DNA of 64,000 nt from Bugula neritina (Eukaryota > Bryozoa > Gymnolaemata > Cheilostomatida > Bugulidae), in contig OZ037768.1 in the NCBI GenBank assembly GCA_964035545.1, positions 5,819,241 through 5,883,240 on the forward strand. The letters run 5' to 3'. A model generated the notes under the pieces. The model did no database searches. It was not told the origin of the DNA and worked only from the letters and a program-made list of their open reading frames with translations. Shown in pieces: positions 1 to 13,000 of the stretch (position 1 is the stretch's first letter; every line of letters begins with the position of its first letter). Made by a program: the position numbers and the translations under genes.

Positions 1-505
1 ATTTTTTTTACTAAACCATCAACTTATCTTTGGAAAGAACTTGTAAATTTAGCCTACTCTTTGGCATAATATGGTATGCAACTCACTTGAGGAAACAGAA
101 TATCTTTAGTGATCAATTTTTATAGCAATCTTGCTTAATTAACGACATACTCAGCGAGAATTGTGTTCAACTTAGTACTTGTAATAAAATGTTAACGTAA
201 ACTTCAGCATCACTTGAGCTCTGTGCCAACAGCTGGCAGAAAAGTCAGGAGTTAGTATTTTGCGTGTCACTTTTTACACATAATTTATGTAAATGTTGAG
301 TAGACAACTCCCAATATTTAGTACTTTGATGCTAAATTCATATTTATGTTCATTTCTTAAATTATTCTTTATAGTAAAAATGAGCACTAGCTTGTTTTAG
401 ATACTATTATAAAAGAAATATTTGTACAAAACAGGACTTGCTATACCTTCAGCATAGCAGAGTAGATCACCAGCCTGTAACTGCAACTGTTATATGTTTT
501 TATAG

Positions 506-2117
506 TTAATTCAACATACATTGACCAGTGCAGCTGAATTATTTGGTAGCAATGTGGACACAGGACTATTGGCTGCATTGAAATCATCTGCTCAAGAAGG
601 TGAAGCTGATAGAGTTGACAATATTTCCTCCCAAATAAGAGATCACACGGATCAGATACAGGAAGTAAGCTAGAGGCTGATTGATTTACTAGTTGATTGT
701 TTTTGCTGTAGCTCTGGACAATACAGTCGTGTCATTAAAAGCTCAACTTTATTATTGAATGGAAAATAATGTTACATTTTCTTCTGTTTTGTTATAGTCC
801 ATTGGTTGTATCTTTATGTGGCTCTATCCTCATTATTCTTTATTCACATTATAATAGGTTTTTTGTAACATAATTCTTGTAGTAAGAGAAGTGAGTAGGT
901 TAGTGTTACATTGTTGTTCTATGAATGTGTTACAGATTAGTAAGCAGTTGCAGCATGTGGCACCAACAGACTCTTTCTATATCAGAGTGAAGTACACTGC
1001 TAACTATCTGTTGTCATTAACTGAACTGGTATATTTTAGTTACACAGTATTGTGTTCTATTTCATATTCAGTATCACATTAAGATATGTCTGGACACTTT
1101 TAGCAACGAAAAGTACAAAATAAAATTTATGTTTAAAAAATGTTGGTGCAGCAAATGGATTATTTTAGTCGATGGGGCCAAATAAGACATTCTTAGTAAT
1201 CTATTATTTACTGTTGCAACAGATTTTTTGTTTTTGTTTTTTTTTAACGTAAGCTTTAACTTTCTTGCTACGATTATCAGATATTTAATTATTTATAACA
1301 GATTTATTTAAAAACAGCCAATTATGTTTTATTCTACTAAACTTAAATGCTGGTCTGTAATTTATATTTTTGTATACGAGTCAGTTTACTTCATTTAGTA
1401 CACACCAGCAACGTATGACCTAACATTAAAGTTTGCTCAAAACCAATTGAAATTTACTATACATGCTATTTTTATGTGCTGGTTGTAACTAGGCATAACA
1501 GAAAAGGCTGGAAGGGGATTCCCCAACATTAAAGCACAGGTCATTGTCATATGCACTTAATATTCTATATGTGCTACCGTTACGAAAAAACCGTAACGGT
1601 CCGTAACCAAAACTAGCTGAATAATTAGGGAAAAACATAGGAAATGAAGCAAAATTAAAAAGAACTTTGATTATTTAGGTGTATTTATTGGTGTTTTACT
1701 AGTTTTGGCCAAAATACCATGTTCATTACCAGCTAAATTGTGAAAAATAGCCAAAAACTGAAGATATCCAGTGTGTACTAAATTAAGTAAAATGACCCAT
1801 ACGGGAGCTCTTTCTTAAAACACTCAATGTTCAGTTTTAAGAAATGCTATTATCACTACCCTTTTAAAAGCTCATTTAGTCATTACGACAAGCCATTAAA
1901 GTCTTTTTCACACACCTACAAGCTCACCAGGCAGCTTGTGTTACTTACTTGTTGCTGTTTGCAGTTGCTGTCAAGTGCTGAGGTATATTGCTCTCATGGT
2001 GTGAGCAAGGCAGCAGCTGAAGGCTATTCAACAATGGCTGACTCGTGGGTGGTCCTCATTGGTGAACTAGCGGCAGCAGCTGAAGAGCTTCAGGAGTCTC
2101 TCTACTACAGAACTTGA
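506..2117 (+). CDS. Vinculin/alpha-catenin superfamily protein, C-terminal exons (partial)
   Basis: Three in-frame exons (506-664, 936-1028, 1965-2117; all junctions phase 0) encode the last 134 residues and a TGA stop. The peptide is helical and has the layout of a vinculin/alpha-catenin bundle. It starts with ALKSSAQEGEADRVDNISSQ, a helix ending in a dipolar heptad-like stretch. Then comes QLQHVAPTDSFYIRVKYTAN, and then a helix with SKAAAEGYSTMADSW, matching the family pattern of SKVAQE...W before the next helix. Proteins of this family link cadherin or integrin complexes to actin, or act as RhoGEF scaffolds (alpha-catulin). The upstream part lies outside the window. The protein stops right after this bundle without an obvious basic vinculin-type tail. 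Alpha-catulin or a divergent alpha-catenin are both possible; the family assignment is from pattern recognition, not alignment. Confidence 0.55.
1384..1825. repeat. Partial copy of an inverted-repeat MITE-like element
   Basis: The stretch 1573-1810 matches the right arm of the element at 35985-36365. Shared blocks include TAATTAGG followed by AAAACAT, a GCAAAATTAAAAA block, TTGATTATTTAGGTGT and the end CCAGTGTGTA. A short inverted match of the terminal part (TTTAGTACACACC) lies near 1395-1409. The left arm is mostly lost. The element sits in the last intron of the vinculin-like gene. Confidence 0.5.
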
Positions 2118-2343
2118 TTGACTTGCCTTCCTGTCGCATTTCTAGTTTTGACTTTTTTTTATTAATTTTTTGTTCTTTGATTTGAATTATGCTTTTTTAT
2201 TAGCCACCATTTTTTAATATTTTTTGTCATAGAATTGGTTTCATTCTGGGATATCCTTTACAATATCCCTGCTTTTATAAACATATTAAGTTATTTGCCT
2301 GCAATCACTTTTGTTGATTTCAAAGAAGTAATGTGTCATGTGC

Positions 2344-2349
2344 AATAAA
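2344..2349 (+). terminator. Poly(A) signal for the vinculin-like gene
   Basis: AATAAA lies about 230 bases downstream of the TGA stop at 2115-2117, a normal distance for an animal 3' UTR. Confidence 0.5.
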
Positions 2350-3149
2350 GCCATTTTGCTATTTACCCCAGCTGGTTAGGATTTATGTTATACTAACAGT
2401 TGAAGTTCAAATATCATTGTAAACTAAAAAAACAAAATGTATAAAACAGTTTCATGACTAGCAGAGATTCATGCTGTATAGGCTTAACTTTTACTCTAAA
2501 ACTCTGTTTGAGAATTTTATCAAAAATTTTAATGGTGATTTATTAAATAAAATCCCTTTTTCCACGACTTACTTTGAAAAAGTCACTATTGGATTCTCAG
2601 TTTTTGAATAAAAATTTGATTTTGATTTCGCTAATCTTCATAGCCTTGAGAAAAACATAAAAAGCGTGTAAAGCCGTTCAAAAAATTGTAAAATTATGTG
2701 AGGCATATGTCATCTTTCCAAATTTCCTCCATTCTGCAGGTTTTTATGATCATTATTTCCTAATTATACTATTGTTAAGACTCTCGCTAAGTGTGCACAG
2801 CAGTCAGTTGTTTTTAGCTTCCATATCAGATGATTGCCATAGAGTTGTCTTTTCATAAAACTCAATAATCTCATTTTGTGCATTCTTTTATGGTGGGTTT
2901 TGTTTTATAAAAACATTTGCACAGTAATATGCATACAAAGCCACTTGGTAATTTTTATTATATTTATTGAGTTTCATAATAATAATATAAGCAGACTATA
3001 TTTAACTCACCAGACCAACGTCAGATATAATGTTATAAACTCAGGCAAGTTTATAGTCACTATCCCTGTAAGAAACCCCTGATGAGAAGGGTTATTGTTA
3101 AAGCTGGCTAAGGACTTATTTAGATGAGGCACAACAGAAATTATGACTG

Positions 3150-3262
3150 GATGCTCTTCCTAGCATCACCAATGGCTTTTGTGGGGGGGGGGGGGGTTTG
3201 GACCCATGACTTCGTGGTTACTAGGCAAACGCTCTAACCCCTAGACCACGGCTGCTCCCTAG
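3150..3262 (-). repeat. tRNA-derived SINE copy 1
   Basis: Read on the minus strand, a head GGTTAGAGCGTTTGCCTAGTA (A-box region) is followed by a B-box-like GGGTCCAAACCC at 3195-3206. An oligo-C run and a body containing ATTGGTGATGCTAGGAAGAG follow. Similar heads occur at 15.66, 21.72, 34.1 and 41.9 kb, so this is a dispersed Pol III-type retroposon rather than a functional tRNA. Confidence 0.55.
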
Positions 3263-3379
3263 ATATAATGTTGTTATATTATGTAGAAAAGTAAGCATCT
3301 AGATTCTAGGCAGTTATATAAAGTAGTGCTTTTAACATTAACAGAAATGTATATTAATGTCCTAGATATTATATTTAAT

Positions 3380-5139
3380 ATTATATTTATCATTATATTC
3401 ATTATTATTATTATTATTAATCATAATGCTAACCAGCATAAAAAGTTAATAATGCTCAGATTCGTCTGCATGAGTTAAGGAGTTTTCCCTACTACACTAA
3501 ATCTGTGAACCAGCTCCGAGTGTTCCAGGACAAATACTTCACATTCATTATAGTGAAGGAAATTAATTAATGATTGACATTTTCCGTTTCCGTTTTGCTA
3601 ATCTCAATTTTTTCATATTTTCATTCAAGTTGACTGTAGAGTTGGATACAGTGATGGCCTAATATTAATGTAAGCCATTTAATATCTGTTTATAATTGAT
3701 ATTGATTTAATTATTAGGATAATAACCGCATGTTTTAAATAGCAAAATAAAGTGAATGTCATTGTAAATGTGATACTAATTGAGTAATTAATATTGTACC
3801 CAGTCAGTGTCACAGTTGACGTTGTACTTGTCGTTGACACTGTGGCCGTGGGTGTGGCCAGCAGTTGGAAGTTGAAATTGAACTAAATTTAAACTTTGAG
3901 TTAACAATAATGATCATAAAAATATAAACCATTATGATTATCATAATGATATTGATGATCATAATCGTATCAGTATGACTATGACATTGACTATGAGAGT
4001 GATTATGACTATCACTATGAGTATGAGATTGAGTAACAGTAACACCAATACTAACAGTATGAGTAACACTAACAATAAGACTAAGTGTTACTGTAAGTGA
4101 GTATAACTTGAACTATTAGATTAAGTATAAATAACTAATAAGTATGAGTACCTGGACCAAAGTTGAAGTATTTGTATGTGAATTTTGAAGGCTTCTAAAA
4201 CCTGATGCCGATGGGTGATTATTCTCTTGAAGTTGGTTGGCGACAGGTACAGTAGTAACTGTATGAAGAAAATACTAAAAGTAAATGGAACAATTGCAAA
4301 ATTTTGAGACTTTGAAAGTTAAAATTAAACACTAACAGATATCCACATTAGTATGCTCATGTTGATATTCCATGTTTAACCTTATGCTAATTTTGATATG
4401 ATAATGTTAATAATCATAATGGTTTACAATAATCGTGATGATAAGCATAACCTGAGCAATAATTCAAATTATAAATAGATCACCATATAATTATGTTATA
4501 ATTAATATTTCCATAGTAATTGTTTGACCCTGTCGACTTTCAACCGGTCAATAGTAATAATAATTGCTAATGAAGATTAGATTGAAGATAGAAATTACCA
4601 GTGCACTACAATAAATTATAAGAATTATTTAAATTATATGTAGCAAAAATTAAAGAGAAACTAAATATGCTACTACAAGTTCAGCCTTTAGGTTTAACGG
4701 TATTAGAATTAATAGTAGATTGTAGTTTAGTTTATGTTTACTAAATGACCTTTTCTGAACGTTGTTGTTTAAGATCTGTTGCAATTCATTTCTGTAATGT
4801 GAATTTGAGTATAAGTACATTTTTGTGAGCCTTGTCTATGAATAAACAATAATTGACTTTTCGCAACAGCTTTTCAATTTATTTAAATCTATGTTTCCAT
4901 GAAGTAAGTGCATTTAATAAGATTAAAGATTTATAGTTCAAAATGTCACTTTTCAGTTTTTTGACATTGTTATTTTATATCAACAATTTGCATGAATTGC
5001 TCGAGTGTTGAATACATGGTTAGAGGAATCTAAGCTCTTAATCTTCACTTTTGTAAGTGTTGGTTGTTCATTTTTTATGATGACATAATATAATGTATAT
5101 ATGATATAATATGATATAATATAATGAATTGTTTTACAG
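3380..5139. other. Intergenic AT-rich DNA with degenerate ATGATTATCATA-type repeats
   Basis: No gene was recognised. From about 3900 to 4130 the sequence is a run of degenerate 6-base words such as ATGATT, ATCATA, GACTAT, GAGTAT and AACACT, many forming short palindromes. The same texture recurs at 37.25-38.6 kb and 48.65-49.05 kb. A (TATAATATGA)-like run at 5095-5125 precedes the first recognised glycosyltransferase exon. Confidence 0.5.
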
Positions 5140-5158
5140 ATAAAAGTTCATATTGCTG

Positions 5159-8100
5159 ATGGCTGTCACAACAATGGTTCTTCGATCAAAAGGCACGCTG
5201 ATATCAGCCGGTGTTTTGCTAGTCACAATAGTTTCTGTCACATTTCTGCTGAATGCCGGCAATCAAGAAACAGATTTGAAAATGTCACAACAGGACACTC
5301 TTAGGGTGAAACCACAAGAGCATTACTTTGAAAGAAACCTCTCACACTATAAACCTTCAGAAGTCTTGCTTCCCTATACTGAAAATGCCCCAGACACTGT
5401 ACATGTTTTGTGGTGTGGCTTAAAGTGGTTTGAGTTTAAACATTTCTTATCACTTCTTAGCATCATGAAAGTACAACAACCTAGTAAAGTTATAATTCAT
5501 CATTGGGATGACAATAAGGTACTGAGAGATAGAAATGATTATAACTTGTGGTATTCACAGTTGCTAGATGAGTACTATAATATTGTGACTAGGAGAAGGG
5601 GGCCTACGGCTCCTGATTGCGAGAATAACACGGTTATGATGGAAAACGTGTTAGATATTTTAAAGAATGGTGGTATTTATGTTAATGATACAATAGTTCT
5701 CACTCGCCATCTTCACCACCTACGGAAACTGCCACTTGCAGCGGGGGTTATTAATAAAAATGGGCCAGTGACTTTCAAAACACTAGCTTATCTAGTTGCT
5801 AAGAAAGGCGAAGCTACATCTGAAAAACTACAAAGTCTACATGAAGATGATTTTAGTTCATGTGCTGTTAGCGGTAAGACTGAGTGATCACTGAAGATTA
5901 CGAGTTAGCAATTTAATTTTGCGGTATTTGTACTCTTCACATCAAATATCAAACTTGGTTTGGTCTGATTATGACTGATTAGGATTATAATAGTTACTTT
6001 TAATGTTGTTTTTTCAGATAGTTTAGAGAAAATAAATACATTACCTTCTGTCCTCCCAACATGCATTTTGATACAACGGAATATTATTCCAGCTAAGATC
6101 ATGGAGACCAAAGATGCACTGAGTCAAGTTGTACGGTAAGGTGTATGCATAGACTGTGAACGCTTTTGTTGGTCAATACAATTATATGTTGTTTATATTG
6201 CCATTATTTTTTATTTGCTTGTGTGCCTTGAGCTTATGCAGTTATATGCAACTTTGCCTGCTAGAGATTTTCTGAAATAAAAAAGAAAACTTGTTTTTCA
6301 GATTAATATATTATGGGTCAACAAAGGTCAAACTCCCTGATTGGTCAATGGATGACCCAATACCAAATATAGGTCACATGGTGTTGTTAGGTGGCTATGA
6401 GATGAATCTACTTTCCTACCTTTCTATTCGAAGTATGATACACTGTGTGGGAGCAGAAGCTATGTACATATATGTTGATGTGGAACCCAAAGGTATATCT
6501 ATATTAGTAATATCTTTTTGTTACAGTATGGTGATATATCAATAAAGGGTAAGTTGCCTGTATCTTCCAACCCCGTTGGCTTTTTCATTGGAATAAACCA
6601 TGTAGAGTTTTAATTTTTGTTGTTGCATGTTGTGCAAGCATGAAGCTTACACTAAAAGTAGAAAATACAGTATGTTCTGGAACTGGCAATACTTGCTGCT
6701 GTTTTACTCGGGAGATGTTGTGGAGTTGAGAATGTTGGTCTTGTTATATAAAAGCCAAGTGTGTTTCATAGAACTTCGTTGCATATAATTATGAGAGAAG
6801 TTTAAACATATTTTGCCTCTTACATTATCATTTATATTGTTTCTTCTATTACCACTTCTGTTGCCATTTATATTTTCGCTTCTATTGCCATTTATATTTT
6901 CGCTTCTATTGCCGCTTCTATTGCCATTTATATTGTCGATTTTACCACCACTTACATTGTCACTTTTACCACCACATCTATTGCTGCATCTCCTGGATGA
7001 TTTTGCAGGTCAATGGTATGAAAAGCTAAAGGCTGAAGAACCACGAGCCGTATTTGTGTATCATGAATGGCCTGGTACTGTGTTTGGTAAGCAAGTAATT
7101 TCTCTTTCCCACCTAGACGACTGTAGTCCTGTACGCCTATACGCACTCATCCACTCAATACTTCAATACATTAGGACCTTGCTTTGCAATTGTTCTCCTA
7201 GAATATCTTATTAGTGTAATGGGTAAATAATGCATTTGCTCTTTTGACTTCCATTTTGAACTGGTTGTCGCGTAGATTGATTTGATTTTATGGTATATGA
7301 TTATTTTTGTATTTTCTTGACTAATCATGACACGTTATCAAAGCTGCCTTGAGTTAAAACATTGTTATTCTCTGCTACACCAGGACACCCCATATCCGAT
7401 GGCTCTCACGCTAGTGACCTCATGAGGTTTGACCTACTTTACCGGTTTGGGGGAATTTACGTAGACTGGGATGCAGTGATGCTCCGCCCTCTCGGGCATC
7501 TCAAGGGCTATGGATTTGTAACTAATTTTGATTGGCCAGACTGGCACCCGCCATATCCTGACGTCATCAACAACGGTGTTTCCGCTGGTAAAAAAGGTCT
7601 GTGTGTATTCCAATGTTTATTTCTTGAATAATTTTATAAGTAGCATGAAATCGTATTTATTTCAACTTATGCAATGTTTTAAAATCTAACAAAGACTAAT
7701 AATCTGTTGTTAGCTTTCATGTTTTCCTCCATTTACTTTTTTACTAAGTTTATTACATTGTAAAACAAGACTGCACAGTGTGAGAGTCAAGGTCAATATT
7801 TTATTGTTGGCACTGCATCAATGTCTTGAACAGTTTTATTGTATTACAAACCCTATTTTTGAAGATTTAAAATTTGCATTTGCCGCGTTGAGTCAATCTG
7901 GGATGTTGTTCATGCAACGCTAAAACTTGTTAAATATCATAACCTTAAAATAAATGTGCGAAAAGGAATAAGCTTCTGCAACACTAAATGATGTTAGATT
8001 CCGTTACATTTATTTATAGGATCGGAATTCCTCCGTAAGTCTTTAATGAAGTTCCGATCGTATAACCCTAAAGGAGACTGGTACTACATGGGTTTAATGA

Positions 8101-8704
8101 TGCCGTACAAGCTCTACGAACAGTACCCGGAGCTCGTCAAGATTGAGAGGAAACTACAAGTCATATGCTACCAGCTCAAGTGTCATCCCGTCTTTCTCCC
8201 TGGCTATCACGATGAGAAGATACATCATCTCAACGGTGCTAGCTTCGACTGGAAAGAGGTATCATTTAGTTATATGGCTAAAGTCTGTGTGTCTAATTAT
8301 ACATTTAAACCGATTGTTGCAGGGTAAAACAAATTATGCCCAAATTCCTTCATTTTACTCACTTTTATGCTCTTTTGTATAAACCTGTGTTATACATATT
8401 AGAGTTGTCTCCTTTCATTCCAATGCCATAAAAAGGTTGTTCAACATATGTAGAGTTGTCTGCTCTGTTATATGTAGAGTTGTGTGCTCTTGTATATGTA
8501 GAGTTGTGTGCTCTTGCATATGTAGAGTTGTGTGCTCTTTTATAGGTGTATGCATTTCATTGGACACAGCCGAGTCCACGAGAGCTCCTCAACATGACTT
8601 TGTTACAGACTGCTAAAGGAATGTTTGCAGACGTGGGCAGGTACGTGCTCAGCTGTGATAGGGAGAAGACATTAGCCAAACTAGTCGGCTCCCACCAGCT
8701 CTAA
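5159..8704 (+). CDS. Type II membrane glycosyltransferase with tandem Gly_transf_sug (DXD) domains
   Basis: Seven exons (5159-5873, 6018-6135, 6302-6492, 7009-7086, 7384-7596, 8020-8258, 8546-8704) join in frame to about 570 residues. An in-frame TAA at 5141 upstream supports the ATG at 5159. Residues about 11-33 form a hydrophobic signal anchor, so the catalytic part should face the Golgi lumen. The second domain holds the family hallmark: SDLMRFDLLYRFGGIYVDWD, with the DXD metal and nucleotide-sugar motif at D395-W-D397, then NNGV and a C-terminal HW. This resembles the glycosyltransferase sugar-binding DXD family. Residues about 78-230 (exon 1) look like a degenerate copy of the same fold, NGGIYVNDT at 171-178, where DWD is replaced by NDT. 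The donor at 7596 could instead be 7587 (GTAAAA), removing three residues. Substrate unknown. Confidence 0.8.
6830..6975 (+). repeat. Intronic minisatellite (CTTCTATTGCCATTTATATT-like units)
   Basis: Imperfect units of 12-30 bases built on TTCTATTGCC, ATTTATATTTTCGC and TTACCACCAC repeat through 146 bases of the intron just before the exon at 7009. The leucine-rich open frame through it is a by-product of the repeat. Confidence 0.7.
8395..8545 (+). repeat. Intronic minisatellite, ~25-base unit
   Basis: Four near-identical copies of a unit TATGTAGAGTTGTGTGCTCT plus 4-5 bases run up to the acceptor of the last glycosyltransferase exon at 8546. A diverged fifth copy (TTAGAGTTGTCTCCTTT) starts near 8399. 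Confidence 0.8.
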
Positions 8705-10085
8705 CCACTAAGGTCATCAAAGGTGCTATTTATTACTTTGTCATTGCTAAAAATCCATTATGCTACATTCCACATGCATTGAAGTATAAGCTACAAGACA
8801 GCGTTGTTTTCCATAATTTTGCTTCAATTTATTTGTTGATATGAGAATTATGGGTTTTTTCTATTAATTTATAATGCCTATAAAAAGTACTTTTAGGTTT
8901 GTCTATTAGGGTTATAAAACATGCTATGCTTTCTACACATTTAACTCTTGCAATCTCAATACATTCCATGGAAAACATTTATTTTTTACCCTTTTCGTTT
9001 AATTATTATGAATCTTTCTTAAACTTATTTTCAAGTTAAAAGCATAACATTCCAGTGTATTTTTTGTGATATATTTGGCAAAGGGTAGTATTACAGTACC
9101 TTTATACCTATAGCATAACTTTAATAGTATTCAACTAACTTAGCACTACCATCATAGTTTACAATAGTTATATACCGTAACTAACACATTGATGCTGCTA
9201 GCATAATCTCTATCAAAAATAATCTCATTTTATTCTAGAATTGCTTTTGGTAGATCTTAGTCTGTAACACCCACTAGATCTATATGATTAGCATGTATTT
9301 TTATTCCTCTCGCTGTTTTACAAAAATTTATTAAATTTTTTTCACATTGGTTAGCATTTTCTTAATCTGTATATACTTATCGTTACTGTTATTTACCCAA
9401 GGGTTTACTGTTTTCACGTGGCAGAGTTTTGAGTTTTACACATTTTGTTGGTTTTGGAAAGTTTATTAGCCAAATAATATAATGAATCACAATTTGGTCT
9501 TCTTACAATGTTGAGTATAAATAAACTGCTGCCTACGTTTGCTGCCTGCGTTTGCTAATATTTTTAGAACTGATGTGTTTATCACATGATGACTATAGTC
9601 ATTGCAATCAGTTCATCTTGCACCCACTGCAGCCATATCTCTGCACCTTCAGAAAAATATATTATATTATTAATATATGTGTTGGCAAGTTATATATAGC
9701 CGTTAGCCAGCATAAGTACAAAACATATCTGTTGGCCTATATCTCACAGCAGGATGCTGATTACTACAAACATTGTAGGTAATTATGTTGGTTAATAGTT
9801 AATAGATTGACTATTTACATGCCAATAAATGGCTAAAGCTATTTTTCGTTATTAATCTAAACAAAAAAAAACAATATTTCACATTAACCTTCGCTGCATG
9901 ATTATATTTGCATTGTACAACATTTTATATTATAATTATATTATAGCAAATGCGCTATAGATATAAATAATTATTTAGAAATTCGTAGGCATTGAAATAT
10001 ACAATAATTTGTATCCAAAATAGGTATAAGGATAAATTCCCAACATGTCTATGGGAATATGGATGAAATTAGTCCAAGAAATAAT
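8705..10085. other. Convergent intergenic region
   Basis: Between the stop of the glycosyltransferase gene and the stop of the RASSF gene on the other strand. AT-rich with no coding signal seen. An AATAAA at 9519-9524 on the plus strand is a possible but distant poly(A) signal. Confidence 0.4.
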
Positions 10086-13000
10086 TTAGACATAAAATAC
10101 TTCATTTGGTCTTAGTTCTCTCATCTTAGATAGAATATTATGTCTATGTGTAAGAAATTTTGTTGCAAGAAGTTCCATTTCCTGTTTATATTCCATCTCC
10201 AATATTAATATAAAGTTAGATAACTCCGGTATACTAAAGGATTCCCACTACAAAATAATTTATGAGGTTACTGTAGAGGAATATTCATACAGTTTCATTA
10301 CACACTGTTTACTTTCTAACTACAATTATGATCATATGAGAACTGCACCATCCTATGTTTCCAATCACCATACCATCATTGGAGGGATTGCTAACCATCA
10401 TGTTTACTTGCTACATGCGCTCAAGTTGAAACAAAAATGCTATTAAACCTACCATTATATCTCCACTGTAGCATTCCTTCAAGAGAAACTTTTTCTTTTC
10501 TTTAGGCTTGGAATTCCATTGCAGAAAAATTAATAGGGGTTTTTCTGTGCTTGAAATCTTCCTTAGTTTTACTAGAGCAATATATTATATATAGTATAAC
10601 TTAGAATTTGTGGCACATGGTTTTTATCAACCAACCGTTTTTATATTTTATAAGCAAATCCTATTTACCAGATATACAGAAACATACTATTTGGATTATT
10701 TGAGGGGGGGGGAGGGTTAGCTTACCTTCTTTGTCACCCTCATCACTTGTCTGCTCGTATAAACCGTAGGATTTTGGACTATCTATGATGCTGAATTTAC
10801 TTAGAAGATGCCTTATCACCACACTTGATGTATCTTCACTGAAAACAGAGTTTGATGAGAAAATATGAAACCCGCTATGTGCTATAAGTTGCACTGCAGA
10901 CACATTCTATGTATGTCTATCACGTATATTGCATGTACTTATCATGTATTGTGTATGCCATAGACATAAGTATAAATGCATTTTAACAACATATTCTTAG
11001 TAGCATGTCATGCCACCTTGTACATTATTCAGAAATGAAAAACACCTGCATTAACATAGGCATACAGCCAGCATTATCCAGGACATTTAATTATGTTAAA
11101 TTTGAAAAATGCCATATTTGTATAACACATAATGTAACTTGCAATGCCAATTTGATATGTAGAGCAAGGTGTAGGCGATGCAGCAGTCATTATAAATTAG
11201 CTACTCAATCAACAAACATTCAAAATAAGAAATGACAATTTTAAAAGGCTGTATGCACAACTATCCCTCTGCCCTATCTGGATATGCTGGGTATTATTGG
11301 ATATCATGAAGAATCTTGTCAATGCAAGGGTTATTTATTCCCGCAACACAAACTGTTTAAAGGAATCTCTAATTTAAATAATTTAACACATTTTTTAATC
11401 AATAGTTCAAGTCTGGAGAAAATTTAAAATAAAACTTTTTACGACTGCAATCAGTTCTAATGTTTCAGTTAACAGTGTAATAAATCCTTTTGTGGAAATA
11501 GCAACTGTTCACACAGTCTTACTAAATGCTCAGTTTACTAATACATAGAAAGACTCAGCTAAGCTGATTAGTTACAACAAGAAACACTACCTGGTGATGC
11601 GCAGCTTGGTTATAGTGTTCTGGGGTATGGTGGCTGAAGCTGTGATCTTTTCATCTTCTCCCAGGTTTTGTTGAGTAGATTGAAAGATGGATACAGGTCT
11701 AGTGCTGAGCAACATACTAACAGGGTGGTCAAGACACATGCATATCTGGATGTCTCCATGGAATGTTTCCTCTGTATTTCCTCTGCTAACCTGTTATTGA
11801 CACGCTGACAATAACATGTTTGCTGACTTTAAAAAGTCATTACATTTGAACAAATGTACTATAACCTATAGTCTACACAATCATCTATCTCTATAATAAC
11901 AAGTGTTGGAGTTGATGTCTTACAGAAGTATGCTGACAGCAAACCCTTTGCCATTTAGGGTCATTTGTAAAGAATGCTGAACTCAGTGTATTACAAAGAC
12001 AATGAGGCTAGTAAAACTAGAAAGTTATGATAACAATTATTTGTAAACATCAACTCTCAAAAGTGTTGATTCACCATCTGCAAAAATCTCTCTTGCTTAG
12101 GACTAACTTGTTTATTAATAATATTTTATCAGAACTGCTAATCCATGAAAGTTCAAGTCAAATAAGATTTCACTAGTAATTGAGTAATTTATTAGGGAGA
12201 TAAAAATGAAAATTTGTGCCATGGTAACGCTTGCTGTGATATTGTTTACCACAACAAATGATCCTTAGCATGAGTATTGGTTAGGTTTTCACAACCAGAT
12301 TGGCTAATACATTTGCTAAACTGTTGTTTTTTAAGTCTTGAGGGTTATAATACCACTAATGTGATTACGTAAGACACTGATTGTGGTTAGCTTGCATTGG
12401 CTAAGCCTAGTCATTGTAGATTGCCAAATTAAACAAACTTGCTTACAAATATTTCTGTCAGAATGAAGCACGAGTCACTTACTACTGAGGTCTAACTAGG
12501 CACGCACTGTGTGTACTACACCATATCTGTAGACATCATTGACAAACTGCACCCACAGCTCTAGATCAGTTGACTCACAGACATTCTTTCAGCATGACAA
12601 TTAAATAAATAACAGTTAAGTAGGAGATACCTTGGTGAATCTATTGTTTTGGTGGTTTTCATTGTATTTCCGAACTTGCTCCTTAATGTCTGTTGTTTGA
12701 CAGGTGAAGCCTGCTCTTGTATCTCCAGACCCGCTGTACCCAGAGTCCGCATCGTCCTGTATAAAAAGGATTATGCTGACTTGCAATTATGTCTAAAACT
12801 GTTCTTTTTGTGTTTATGGAAGGGAAGTAATTTGCTTGATGCAATAATAATGGCTGTTTAAATTTGTGTTTCTATTGTTAGACGAAGAGCAAATTTTTAT
12901 TCTATGTCACTAGCTTCAGAGTGATGACTAACAAAAATAAAATAATGAGTCACTAAATTTTCGTTAATATATTCAAACTGAGTCATGGAGAAATTTTTAT

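Noticed and set aside
154..161. ITAM in the PH-domain protein (residues 154-161)
   Set aside because: YEKIEPLYEDAF has the second tyrosine only seven residues after the first and lacks a hydrophobic residue at +3 of the second, so it is not a true ITAM. Coordinates here are residue numbers.
6813..7214. Leucine-rich 133-codon plus-strand open frame
   Set aside because: It translates an intronic minisatellite and runs into the true exon at 7009-7086, which fits the glycosyltransferase model by phase.
8395..8545. CRISPR array
   Set aside because: Units are head-to-tail without unique spacers, in an animal gene intron.
12561..12861. Open frames on both strands around 12.6-12.9 kb
   Set aside because: They overlap the RASSF exon 12756-12631, whose third frame carries the conserved DSGYSG and KEQVRKYN residues.
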